NCBI GenBank assembly: GCA_964498785.1
Contig: CAZCJL010000163.1
Coordinates: forward strand, 1 to 12,177
DNA length: 12,177 nucleotides
Source of the DNA: Mariaggregatimicrobium sp964498785
GTDB lineage: Bacteria; Zhuqueibacterota; Zhuqueibacteria; Thermofontimicrobiales; Thiofontviventaceae
Direction of reading: 5' to 3'
The position numbers and the translations under genes are program-made. How positions within the stretch are numbered: position 1 is the first letter of the stretch; each line of letters begins with the position of its first letter. A model generated the notes under the pieces. The model saw only the letters and a program-made list of their open reading frames with translations. It was not told the DNA's origin and made no database searches. Below are positions 1 through 7,626 of the stretch, piece after piece.

Positions 1-55
1 AACCTACAACCTAGTGGTTAACAGCCACCCGCTCTGCCGATTGAGCTACCGAGGA
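1..55 (-). tRNA. tRNA-Asn (anticodon GTT), 3' part cut off by the window edge
   Basis: Read on the minus strand from position 55, the sequence begins TCCTCGGTAGCTCAATCGGC, a typical 7-base acceptor strand (TCCTCGG) followed by a D-arm with AGCTCAATCGGCAGAGC. The anticodon stem-loop is GTGGCTGTTAACCAC, whose loop CTGTTAA places GTT as the anticodon, so the tRNA decodes asparagine codons AAC and AAT. The variable loop and the start of the T-arm (GTAGGTT) reach position 1; the rest of the T-arm and the 3' acceptor strand lie outside the window. The 5' end is set at 55 by the expected length of the acceptor strand. A strong promoter lies 22 bases upstream of the mature 5' end. Confidence 0.95.
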
Positions 56-76
56 ATTTCCTCAAATGGGAGAGCC

Positions 77-105
77 AATATACAAATTATTTTTTAATTT
101 GTCAA
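77..105 (-). promoter_or_regulatory. Sigma70-like promoter of tRNA-Asn
   Basis: On the minus strand there is a consensus -35 box TTGACA (100-105), a 17-base spacer and a -10 box TATATT (77-82). Transcription would start near position 70, about 15 bases before the mature tRNA 5' end. This is the best match to consensus among the five promoters seen, which suits a stable RNA gene. Confidence 0.85.
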
Positions 106-140
106 GGATTTTTTAAAAATTGTTCATGAAATTATTTTCA

Positions 141-166
141 GAGGCAGTGCGCTTAGCACCTGTCCT
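141..166. other. Imperfect hairpin in the gap between receiver gene and tRNA
   Basis: GTGC (147-150) and GCAC (156-159) form a 4-bp stem around GCTTA. The stem can be extended outward to GG/CC with two bulges. Neither strand has a T-run after it, so it is not a clear terminator. The gap from 106 to 305 is otherwise AT-rich and I see no gene in it. It must contain the end of the receiver-gene transcript. Confidence 0.25.
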
Positions 167-305
167 TTAATATCTATGTAATATTAATTTTGTTGATTGT
201 ATATTATTTTTATGGGACAGATACCGCGATGATGAATTCAAAATCGACTATTACGAATAATTATTATAATTTACTTTTATTAAAATGTTCCTTTCTGCCA
301 TTAAA

Positions 306-698
306 TCACATATCCAGAACTTTTCTGACGGTATGTGCCAGTAGCTCCACATCATACGGTTTCTGCAAATACTTTTTAATAATGGAAGGATTAAGATTTT
401 GAAACTCTTCATCGATTGTGTATCCTGATGTTAAAATAACTTTAATGTCTGATTTGATATTTATAAATTCTTTGAGAATTTGCAAGCCGTTCTGGTTGTG
501 TAAAAATTGATCAAGAACAACAAGTTTAATAATCTCGGAATTTTCCAGAAACACGCTTTTGGCAGTTTTACCGTTTGAGGCGATAAAAACCGTGTAGCCC
601 AGTCGCGAGAATAACTTTTTTTGTAAAGTAAGAAGCGATTTTTCATCATCAATAAAAAGTATACTTTCATGACCAGATGGAAGGTTGGCTTTTGCCAT
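306..698 (-). CDS. Stand-alone response regulator receiver (REC) domain protein
   Basis: This 130-residue protein is a single CheY-like receiver domain with no output domain. The full phosphorylation set is present: acidic pair D17-D18 (ILFIDDE), phospho-acceptor D63 (VVLD), switch threonine T90 (ILTSGYT) and lysine K113 in LQKP. The SGYT and LQKPY stretches, and the GHESILFIDDE start, resemble the C-terminal receivers of hybrid histidine kinases, so it may be a free phospho-relay partner. The usual MP after the acceptor aspartate is absent (QFLHNQNG instead). The start at 698 is chosen because GGGAG lies 6 bases upstream; an open frame continues to 806 but passes beyond the predicted transcription start and has no ribosome site. 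No kinase gene is in the window, so the input signal is unknown. It is transcribed alone from its own promoter. Confidence 0.88.
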   Translation of the reverse strand: MAKANLPSGHESILFIDDEKSLLTLQKKLFSRLGYTVFIASNGKTAKSVFLENSEIIKLVVLDQFLHNQNGLQILKEFINIKSDIKVILTSGYTIDEEFQNLNPSIIKKYLQKPYDVELLAHTVRKVLDM

Positions 699-704
699 AA
701 TCAT

Positions 705-709
705 CTCCC
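705..709 (-). promoter_or_regulatory. Ribosome binding site fixing the receiver gene start
   Basis: On the minus strand GGGAG lies 6 bases before the ATG at 698. The ATG two codons upstream directly abuts it, and the more distant in-frame ATGs (734, 806) have no such site, so 698 is the best start. Confidence 0.75.
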
Positions 710-785
710 GTTGATTTGAATTTTTTATCGCCATGTGCAAATAGTTGCTACGATCAATTCGAAATTTGAAAGTAAAAGATGGTAT

Positions 786-814
786 AAAATATCGTAATTT
801 AAACAAATAATCAA
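786..814 (-). promoter_or_regulatory. Sigma70-like promoter of the receiver gene
   Basis: On the minus strand: -35 TTGATT (809-814), 17-base spacer, -10 TATTTT (786-791). The start of transcription would be near 779, leaving a leader of about 80 bases before the ATG at 698. The same spacing occurs at four other genes here. Confidence 0.7.
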
Positions 815-969
815 GTACAAAAAGAATTGTTTCAAAAAATTATTAAATCCTAAATTAAGAGATTTCGCTTTTGAATCGCTTAACGTAAGTGTCAGGACTT
901 AATTAAAACCGGGATAGAGCGTTAGGGATTTATCAATTAAAAGACAACCAATACCTGAATCGGGTAAGA

Positions 970-991
970 GCTATATTTTAGGTAATATAGC
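970..991. repeat. Perfect 8-bp inverted repeat in the divergent intergenic region
   Basis: GCTATATT (970-977) and AATATAGC (984-991) are exact inverted copies separated by TTAGGT. The repeat lies between two divergent promoters, about 70 bases upstream of the rnr -35 box and about 155 bases upstream of the receiver-gene -35 box. It could be a binding site for a dimeric regulator. A transcript hairpin is less likely, since neither predicted transcript covers it. The rest of the gap (815-1059) shows no gene; a 9-mer GAATCGCTT occurs twice in it (873-881 and 1026-1034). Confidence 0.4.
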
Positions 992-1059
992 GTAATTTTT
1001 GAACTAACTATGGAAAATTGAGAACGAATCGCTTCTTTTACATAAAATAAATGATTATC

Positions 1060-1088
1060 TTGCTATTGTTATAAATTTATTGTATATT
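1060..1088 (+). promoter_or_regulatory. Sigma70-like promoter of rnr
   Basis: -35 TTGCTA (1060-1065), 17-base spacer, -10 TATATT (1083-1088). Transcription would begin near 1095, giving a leader of only about 20 bases that just includes the GGAG ribosome site. This excludes the upstream TTG codon at 1080 as the translation start. Confidence 0.75.
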
Positions 1089-1105
1089 ATTAGCTTATAT
1101 TTTAT

Positions 1106-1109
1106 GGAG
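1106..1109 (+). promoter_or_regulatory. Ribosome binding site fixing the rnr start
   Basis: GGAG lies 6 bases before the ATG at 1116. An in-frame ATG at 1104 overlaps this site and so cannot be served by it, leaving 1116 as the start. Confidence 0.75.
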
Positions 1110-1115
1110 TTTACT

Positions 1116-3230
1116 ATGAAATTTGAAAAAAAAATATTCGCATTATTCGGGTCAGATATTTACAGGACCTATAAGCAAAAAGAATTGGCGCGCTTGTTAA
1201 AAGTCCAGAAATCGGAATACATTGATTTTAAGAAAGAGATCAAGAAGTTAGTGGCTGAAGGTAAAATATTAAAGTTCAAACGAGGTCGGATTGGATTGAA
1301 GCGACGAATTCGTGAAATTATCGGGCGATTAGATGTAAAAACACAGGGGTATGGATTTGTCATTCAGGAAAATAGTAGTCAAGACGTCTTTGTGAGCCAT
1401 CTCAATATGGGAACCGCGATGAACGGCGATATTGTGAAAGTGACACTGTTTGCAGAAACAGGCGGCAGAAGACTTGAAGGTAGAGTGGTTGAGGTTGTGG
1501 AACGACGCCGAAAAACGATTGTCGGCACTTATCAGGAAAGTCGTAGTTGGGGCATTGTTGTGCCGGATGAATTGAAAATTCAACGAGATATCTACGTTGC
1601 CAAAGAAATGAGCCACAATGCAAAAAGCGGCCAAAAGGTTGTGGTCAAATTGCTTGAATGGGAGGACGAACACCTCAATCCCGAAGGGGAGATTCTGGAA
1701 ATACTGGGCTTCCCGAATGAACCGGGTGTGGATATAAAATCCATTGCCAAATCATTTGATCTTGATTTGCGTTTCTCCGGGCGCATCGAAACCCTGGCGC
1801 AGGCGTTGGATGACAGGATTCCGGAACAGGAAATTAGCAGGCGGCTGGATTTGCGAGACGAGCTTTGTTTTACAATCGATCCGGCGGATTCAAAGGATTT
1901 TGACGATGCTGTTTCACTGAAATATCTGGACAACGGTAATTACCTGTTAGGCGTTCATATTGCCGATGTGAGCTATTACGTGACTGATGGCTCTGTGTTT
2001 GACAAGGAAGCGCTGCGACGAGGAACATCTGTATATATGCTGAATAATGTCATTCCAATGCTACCGGAAAAATTATCCAATGAATTGTGCAGCTTAAGAC
2101 CCAACGAAGATCGATTAGGCTTCTCTGTGTTGATGGAATTAACGCCTGAAGCAAATAAAGTCCGGTACGAGATTAAAGAGACTATTATTAATAGCAAGCG
2201 GCGATTTAGTTATCAGGAAGTGCAGAAAATTATTGAAAAGCCGAAGTCGGATAAAAAGTTTGGAAAAATACTTCAGGAGATGTTTCAATTAAGCAAACAT
2301 TTGATTAAAAAAAGAGAGCAACGCGGGGGACTGGATTTTGAGTCCCACGAAGTGAATATTCAACTCGATGAAAATTGGAAACCAGTCAAAATTGAGAAAA
2401 CCGAGCGCCTGGATAGCCATCGCATTGTTGAGGAATTTATGATTCTGGCAAACTCAACGGTTGCATCCCATGTTTCAAAAAAAATGAGCGAGCAAGAAGG
2501 GAATGAACTGCCTTATCCGTATCGTGTGCATGATAAACCTGGTAGGGACAAACTGAAGGATTATATCAAATTTACGCGCGCGCTGGGGCTTGATTTTCCA
2601 TCTCATAAAAAAATTACGCCAAAGCTTTTTCAAAAATTTTTAGCCAGTATCAAAGGTGATGAAAAAGATGTGCTGGTTTCCGAAATCACTGTCCGAACAA
2701 TGATGAAGGCAAAATATGATATAAATAATAGCGGTCACTTTGGCCTGGCTCTGAAAAATTATTGTCATTTTACCTCACCGATTCGCCGTTACCCAGATTT
2801 GATCGGTCATCGGTTGTTAAAAACATATTTAACAGAGAACGGCGCCACGAAAATCAATATAAATAAAATTGCCAAAATTTGTGAAAAATCGACAGAGCGG
2901 GAAATAATTGCCCAGGAAGCGGAACGCGCCTCCATCCGTGCGAAGAAACTGGAATTTATGGAGCAATTTATTGGCGATGAATTCGAGGGAATTATCTCCG
3001 GTGTTGTTTCATTCGGAATATTTGTGGAGCTGGTTGACAATTTAATCGAAGGATTGGTGCACATTACAAATTTACCAGACGATTATTATATTCATGATGA
3101 AAATCGATTTCGTCTTTACGGTCAGCATAGCGGGAGGATTTTTCAGGTTGGTAATCATGTTCGTGTGCAGGTGGTTCAGGTGAACCGTGAGGCGAAAATT
3201 ATCGATTTTGATTTGATTGAGGAAACTTAA
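1116..3230 (+). CDS. rnr: Ribonuclease R (RNB-family 3'-5' exoribonuclease)
   Basis: The 704-residue protein degrades RNA processively from the 3' end, including structured RNA, in mRNA decay and RNA quality control. Domains in order: N-terminal winged helix (about 5-58); two cold-shock OB folds (about 68-205, the first with TQGYGFVIQ, the second with RSWGIVV); the RNB catalytic domain (about 240-570); and an S1 domain (about 621-702). The metal-binding aspartates are all present in FTIDPADSKDFDDAVS: D255, D261, D263 and D264, with the same spacing as in E. coli RNase R. The family signature HFTSPIRRYPDL is at 551-562. The chain ends right after the S1 domain, so the long lysine-rich tail of the E. 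coli enzyme is missing, as in many bacteria. The winged helix and double cold-shock layout favour RNase R over RNase II. It has its own promoter. Confidence 0.97.
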   Translation: MKFEKKIFALFGSDIYRTYKQKELARLLKVQKSEYIDFKKEIKKLVAEGKILKFKRGRIGLKRRIREIIGRLDVKTQGYGFVIQENSSQDVFVSHLNMGTAMNGDIVKVTLFAETGGRRLEGRVVEVVERRRKTIVGTYQESRSWGIVVPDELKIQRDIYVAKEMSHNAKSGQKVVVKLLEWEDEHLNPEGEILEILGFPNEPGVDIKSIAKSFDLDLRFSGRIETLAQALDDRIPEQEISRRLDLRDELCFTIDPADSKDFDDAVSLKYLDNGNYLLGVHIADVSYYVTDGSVFDKEALRRGTSVYMLNNVIPMLPEKLSNELCSLRPNEDRLGFSVLMELTPEANKVRYEIKETIINSKRRFSYQEVQKIIEKPKSDKKFGKILQEMFQLSKHLIKKREQRGGLDFESHEVNIQLDENWKPVKIEKTERLDSHRIVEEFMILANSTVASHVSKKMSEQEGNELPYPYRVHDKPGRDKLKDYIKFTRALGLDFPSHKKITPKLFQKFLASIKGDEKDVLVSEITVRTMMKAKYDINNSGHFGLALKNYCHFTSPIRRYPDLIGHRLLKTYLTENGATKININKIAKICEKSTEREIIAQEAERASIRAKKLEFMEQFIGDEFEGIISGVVSFGIFVELVDNLIEGLVHITNLPDDYYIHDENRFRLYGQHSGRIFQVGNHVRVQVVQVNREAKIIDFDLIEET

Positions 3231-3242
3231 GGCTTTTTTTGC

Positions 3243-3271
3243 TTGATTCTTAGGGAATGCGGTGTTATATT
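3243..3271 (+). promoter_or_regulatory. Sigma70-like promoter of the 347-residue protein gene
   Basis: -35 TTGATT (3243-3248), 17-base spacer, -10 TATATT (3266-3271). Transcription would start near 3278, about 42 bases before the GTG start. No hairpin terminator for rnr is visible before it, so some readthrough from rnr is also possible. Confidence 0.75.
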
Positions 3272-3319
3272 CAGAAATTAATTATAAAAGTTTAACATTG
3301 TAAGTTAAAGGAGGGCAGT

Positions 3320-4363
3320 GTGCAACAGAACACGAATTCAGCGCTCGATATTGAATTACATTTACTTAGCACAGCCTATTTTATCGGCGATTTTTCGATA
3401 TTATATTATCTGACAAATCAAAACAGCCCGGTTTATATCGCCGCGGTTTCGGGTGATGAAAATGCATTGCAAAAGTTTGCGGATCGTAATGATATTGACG
3501 AGAATCAATTAAAAGAAGAAGATCATCAAAAATATAATGAAATATTGAAGTCGATTCGGGATAAATATCAGCAGCAACTCAGTGAAAAACTGGTTCCGAT
3601 TCCTGATAACTATTTACTGGAATTAGCAGACCGTGCTTTGGACATGGGGCATTTCGCAGATGCGTATTCTGCGCTGAATGTTACCGGTAAATTAGATAAA
3701 AAAGTGAATGAATATATTGTTAACGGCGCCCAGATATTACAATCAAAAGTCGTGCGGGATGATGCGTCGGATAAATCTGGTGAACTAAATACGATGATTC
3801 AAGAAGCAGTAGATCAGTTTTATCAGGCAATACGGTTGAAAAATCCGATGCAAAATCAATATCAATATCGTGCGGAAGAATTGTATTTTAAAGACCATGA
3901 CGCGTTGAGAAAATATCATAAGTATATCGAAACAAATCTATTGAAAGAAATTATTGAATTTTCCATTAATTACCTGACGGATGACAAAATCTTCTCCGCG
4001 AAGATACTCGAAAATCTGAAATCAGGAAAGGTACGAAAACTATTTCTGAGATATTTCGCGATGAAATATTCCGGCGGGGAAACTGAATATCGGCGATTTG
4101 TGGAGAATTACAAACAAGCGGCCGAGTTGCGTAAAAATGCAAAACAAGAAAAAGATTTTCTTGATATTCAGAAAAAAGTATTAGGACGCACAACAGGGGC
4201 GAATGAATATTTTCAATTTTTAAGAGAATTGGCATTTGACCATCCTGTTGGGCCACTTTTGGTTACTATTGAAGCATCACCCAATGATACCCCGTACATC
4301 ACGCCTGTCATTTTACAGTCTGGTATCACGTTAATGGAGTTTCTGGAACTTGATAAAGAGTAA
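3320..4363 (+). CDS. Uncharacterised, probably helical cytoplasmic protein
   Basis: I do not recognise this 347-residue protein. It starts with GTG, supported by a strong ribosome site AAAGGAGGG (3307-3315) a few bases upstream. It has no signal peptide and no membrane segment. The composition is rich in Lys, Glu, Gln, Tyr and Asn, and long amphipathic stretches predict mostly alpha helix. Residues about 100-190 (LLELADRALDMGHFADAYSA, then QEAVDQFYQAIRLKNP) look like two or three degenerate TPR-type helical hairpins. The C-terminal 50 residues (FDHPVGPLLVTIEASP and on) appear to be a small beta-containing module. No catalytic motif is evident. It sits between rnr and the activase gene, with a promoter in front and a terminator behind, so it is probably a single-gene unit. 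A scaffold or interaction role is possible but not shown. Confidence 0.85.
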   Translation: MQQNTNSALDIELHLLSTAYFIGDFSILYYLTNQNSPVYIAAVSGDENALQKFADRNDIDENQLKEEDHQKYNEILKSIRDKYQQQLSEKLVPIPDNYLLELADRALDMGHFADAYSALNVTGKLDKKVNEYIVNGAQILQSKVVRDDASDKSGELNTMIQEAVDQFYQAIRLKNPMQNQYQYRAEELYFKDHDALRKYHKYIETNLLKEIIEFSINYLTDDKIFSAKILENLKSGKVRKLFLRYFAMKYSGGETEYRRFVENYKQAAELRKNAKQEKDFLDIQKKVLGRTTGANEYFQFLRELAFDHPVGPLLVTIEASPNDTPYITPVILQSGITLMEFLELDKE

Positions 4364-4389
4364 ACCGCTAATTATTGAAGATTAAAATT

Positions 4390-4414
4390 AAGGGGCATCC
4401 CCGTTGCCCCTTTT
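4390..4414 (+). terminator. Intrinsic terminator after the 347-residue protein gene
   Basis: AAGGGGCA (4390-4397) pairs perfectly with TGCCCCTT (4405-4412) around a 7-base loop, and the arm runs into TTTT (4411-4414). The stem is GC-rich, but the T-run is short, so termination may be partial. It begins 27 bases after the stop codon. Confidence 0.75.
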
Positions 4415-4467
4415 AACAATTCAGATCATCAACAGAGCACAATATTTACGGAGGGAGCCTCTTTCTG

Positions 4468-7400
4468 ATGAATGCACACGAATACTATATCGGAATTGAT
4501 ATTGGATCAGTGAGTATCAAAATTGCCCTGTTTGCGTCTCTTGAATATAAACAAGCATTTGAAAATCTGGTTATTCAGCAAACAGAATATTTTCAATATT
4601 GCGATGACATTTCAATTTCACAAGATCACCAATCTGTATTGCTGTTATCCAGATACCGCCGGATAAAAGGTGAGCCGGTTCTGGCAGCTTTTGATTTATT
4701 GGGCAAATTTCTCGCTGCGCTAAATCCGGTCGGAGAATTAAAAATTGCCATCACCGGATCGGGCGGCAAGGCGCTGGCAAATGTTTTCTCTGCTGCGTAT
4801 GTGAATGAATTTCAGGTGATTGCACAAGGAATTAGTCTGTTACAGCCTGATGCGCGTACGATTCTGGAAATCGGCGGCGATACATCGAAATACATTAAGC
4901 TCGAACCGGATCCGGAAAACGGAAAGCTCACAATTGCTGATTACGAAAAAAATGGGGACTGCGCCGCGGGCACCGGATCATTTATGGATCAGCAGTCATC
5001 ACGGTTGCTTTATGATATTGAAGATGTGGGCGATGTAGTGATGCAGGCAGATAAATCGGCTGCGATTGCCGGAAGATGCTCGGTGTTTGCCAAATCTGAT
5101 ATGATCCATGCACAGCAAAAAGGCTTCAAACCTCCGGAAATTTTGAAAGGTTTGTGCGAAGCTGTGGTGCGAAATTTCCGCGGTACTATCACCAAAGGAA
5201 AAGATATTATCCCGCCGGTCGCTTTTATTGGTGGCGTTGCAGCTAATAAGGGCGTTACTCTGGCCTTGCAGTCAGTTTTTAAATTGACTGATTCGCAATT
5301 AATCATACCAAAATATTTTAAATGGATTGAGGCAATCGGCGCCGCGCTGATCGCCGGCCATGAACAGAAATCCATTTCTGCAGTCGCTTTACTGGATATC
5401 ATTTCTGAAAATCGTCAGTTGAACCGCAGCTTCACAACCTCTGATCCCATTTCATCGGACAAGCTGGTACTGCTCCGGGATCGGGTGAAACGCTATCAAT
5501 TGCCTGAGAATGAAAAAGTACGATGCTATTTGGGTATCGATATCGGCTCGGTAACCACGAAGCTCGTTTTAATTGATGAAAATGAGGATTTGGTTCATGA
5601 AATTTATACCCGCACACAAGCTCGTCCAATCGAAGTGGTAAGCGAAGGATTGAAACAAATTGAGCATGCGTTTGGCGATAAAGTGACGATCATCGGAACA
5701 GGAACAACAGGTTCTGGCCGGGAACTCATTGGCGAATTAATTGGCGCAGATATCATAAAAGATGAAATTACTGCGCACAAAACCGGCGCAATGAATGTAA
5801 GCGAGAAACTGACAGGCAAAAAAGTCGATACGATATTTGACATCGGGGGACAGGATTCAAAATATATTTCCATTGAAAACGGCGTGGTTGTTGATTTTAC
5901 CATGAATGAAGCCTGCGCCGCGGGCACTGGTTCGTTTTTGGAAGAACAGGCGGAAAAACTGGGAATCAACATCAAACGTGAATTTGCAGACCTGGCGCTG
6001 CGCTCGACAACGCCGGTCCGGTTAGGCGAGCGCTGCACAGTTTTCATGGAAAAGGACATCACGCCATTCCTGAATCAGGGAGCATCAAAACAAGATATAA
6101 CAGCAGGACTTGCGTATTCTATTGTGTACAATTATCTGAACCGTGTTGTACGCGGGCGGAAGATAGGCGATGTTATTTATTTTCAGGGAGGAACTGCATA
6201 CAATGACGCAGTCGCTGCAGCATTTTCCACGATATTGAATAAGGAAATAATCGTGCCGCCGCACAACGGCGTTATCGGGGCCATCGGCGCGGCAATGCTT
6301 GCAAAGCAAAAGATCGAACCCGGTAACGTGAGCACGTCGTTCCGCGGTTTCGATGTGAGTCGAATAAATTACAGCATCCGAAATTTTACCTGTAAGGGCT
6401 GTACTAATTATTGTGACATTCAGGAATTTACTGTCGAAGAAAAAAAAACGTATTGGGGAGATAAATGCTCAGACCGTTATCGAAAAACATCGAAAGCCGT
6501 TCGGAAACCGGTGATCGAAGATTTATTTAAATTCCGGGACCAACTTTTAATGGACGATTATGTCCAAAAGGAAAACGGACTCCCGACAATTGGCCTAACG
6601 CGCAGTATGTATTTCTACGACCGCTTTCCGTTTTGGAATACATATTTTCGGGAGTTAGGTGTTAATCTCGTATTATCGGATGAAACAAATCGTCAAATTA
6701 TTTATTCCGGAATTGAGAGCCAGGTGGCTGAACCCTGCTTTCCCATTGGAGTGGCGCATGGTCATATTCAAAATTTAATTGATAAATCTGTAGACTATAT
6801 TTTTCAACCCAATGTGGTCAACTCGGAAACGAATTATCCGCAGACGCATTCGTTCCTGTGCCCCTGGGGACAAACACTGTGCTTTGTGATAATGCAAACA
6901 CCTTCTTTTAAAAATTATCGTGATAAAATTATTTACCCAAATGTGCGATTTGCCGAAGGAAAAGAGACGGTCACCCGGGAATTACAGCAAGTTGCGAAAA
7001 AGCTGGGATTTAAAAATAGCAAAAATAATCGGGCAGTTGAGAGGGGTTTTGAGGCGCAACAAAAATTTAATAAAAGTCTCCTGGAAAAGGGCCGGCAAGT
7101 CCTTGAAATCATAACAGAGAAAAATGAGCTGGCCATTGTCTTGCTCGGCCGACCGTACAATATCTACGATCCGATGATTAATTTAAATGTGCCCAAAAAA
7201 CTTCGGGATAATTACGGTGTGAACGTCATCCCGATTGATTTTCTGTCTGATGATAACATCGATATTTATGATATTCATGAAAACATGTTCTGGAATTACG
7301 GCAGACGGATTTTACAGGTATCCAAACTCACCCGACGCTATCCGAATCTTCATCTGATCTACATCACGAATTTCAAATGTGGCCCTGATTCTTACATCAA

Positions 7401-7533
7401 ACATTATGTCCGCGATGCCAGCCAGAGTCCGTATTTAACCCTGCAATTCGATGGGCACGGAAACGACGCCGGAATTATGACACGCTGCGAGGCGTATCTG
7501 GATAGCAAGGGATTTTTTAATCATTTAGAATAA
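4468..7533 (+). CDS. Acyl-CoA dehydratase activase-related protein, tandem ATPase domains plus DUF2229 region
   Basis: The 1021-residue protein belongs to the BcrAD/BadFG/HgdC activase group: ATP-driven, iron-sulfur electron donors that activate 2-hydroxyacyl-CoA dehydratases, benzoyl-CoA reductase and double-cubane-cluster proteins. Two ASKHA ATPase domains lie in tandem (about 6-285 and 353-620), each opening with GIDIGSV. Each keeps both cluster cysteines: C165 (CAAGTGSF) and C204 (GRCSVF) in the first, C483 and C523 in the second. In homodimeric activators two subunits share one 4Fe-4S cluster; here one chain could supply all four ligands. A cysteine-rich link follows (C642, C645, C649, C667), then a DUF2229-type region with C757 (EPCFPIG), C798, C805 and C971 (KCGPDS). 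Longer relatives of about 1400 residues carry a further dehydratase-like part that is absent here. The ribosome site GGAGGG sits 12 bases before the ATG, a long spacing. The exact substrate is unknown. I see no convincing own promoter, so transcription may come by readthrough past the terminator at 4390. Confidence 0.9.
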   Translation: MNAHEYYIGIDIGSVSIKIALFASLEYKQAFENLVIQQTEYFQYCDDISISQDHQSVLLLSRYRRIKGEPVLAAFDLLGKFLAALNPVGELKIAITGSGGKALANVFSAAYVNEFQVIAQGISLLQPDARTILEIGGDTSKYIKLEPDPENGKLTIADYEKNGDCAAGTGSFMDQQSSRLLYDIEDVGDVVMQADKSAAIAGRCSVFAKSDMIHAQQKGFKPPEILKGLCEAVVRNFRGTITKGKDIIPPVAFIGGVAANKGVTLALQSVFKLTDSQLIIPKYFKWIEAIGAALIAGHEQKSISAVALLDIISENRQLNRSFTTSDPISSDKLVLLRDRVKRYQLPENEKVRCYLGIDIGSVTTKLVLIDENEDLVHEIYTRTQARPIEVVSEGLKQIEHAFGDKVTIIGTGTTGSGRELIGELIGADIIKDEITAHKTGAMNVSEKLTGKKVDTIFDIGGQDSKYISIENGVVVDFTMNEACAAGTGSFLEEQAEKLGINIKREFADLALRSTTPVRLGERCTVFMEKDITPFLNQGASKQDITAGLAYSIVYNYLNRVVRGRKIGDVIYFQGGTAYNDAVAAAFSTILNKEIIVPPHNGVIGAIGAAMLAKQKIEPGNVSTSFRGFDVSRINYSIRNFTCKGCTNYCDIQEFTVEEKKTYWGDKCSDRYRKTSKAVRKPVIEDLFKFRDQLLMDDYVQKENGLPTIGLTRSMYFYDRFPFWNTYFRELGVNLVLSDETNRQIIYSGIESQVAEPCFPIGVAHGHIQNLIDKSVDYIFQPNVVNSETNYPQTHSFLCPWGQTLCFVIMQTPSFKNYRDKIIYPNVRFAEGKETVTRELQQVAKKLGFKNSKNNRAVERGFEAQQKFNKSLLEKGRQVLEIITEKNELAIVLLGRPYNIYDPMINLNVPKKLRDNYGVNVIPIDFLSDDNIDIYDIHENMFWNYGRRILQVSKLTRRYPNLHLIYITNFKCGPDSYIKHYVRDASQSPYLTLQFDGHGNDAGIMTRCEAYLDSKGFFNHLE

Positions 7534-7542
7534 GAATTGAAC

Positions 7543-7571
7543 TTGACTTTATTGCTACGTTTTTGTATTTT
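7543..7571 (+). promoter_or_regulatory. Sigma70-like promoter of the prenyl synthase/DUF4062 unit
   Basis: -35 TTGACT (7543-7548), 17-base spacer, -10 TATTTT (7566-7571). It starts 9 bases after the activase stop codon and would give a leader of about 48 bases. The second gene of the unit has no promoter that I can see, so both are probably made from this one. Confidence 0.75.
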
Positions 7572-7626
7572 ACCTAACTTTAGCTTATTATAATTTTAAA
7601 AGATTTAATTCCGGGAGAAATTAGAA

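Noticed and set aside
147..159. GTGC-GCTTA-GCAC hairpin as terminator of the receiver gene
   Set aside because: No T-run follows on the minus strand and the basic stem is only 4 bp; kept as an unassigned structure only.
190..402. Open frame of 70 codons on the plus strand near the left edge
   Set aside because: It overlaps the 3' end of the receiver gene antisense, has no ribosome site and its translation is low in complexity.
1080..1115. Upstream TTG (1080) or ATG (1104) start for rnr
   Set aside because: The TTG precedes the -10 box and the ATG at 1104 overlaps the ribosome site serving 1116.
4420..4448. Possible promoter TTCAGA-17-TATTTA before the activase gene
   Set aside because: The -35 box is poor and transcription would start within the ribosome site at 4450-4455.
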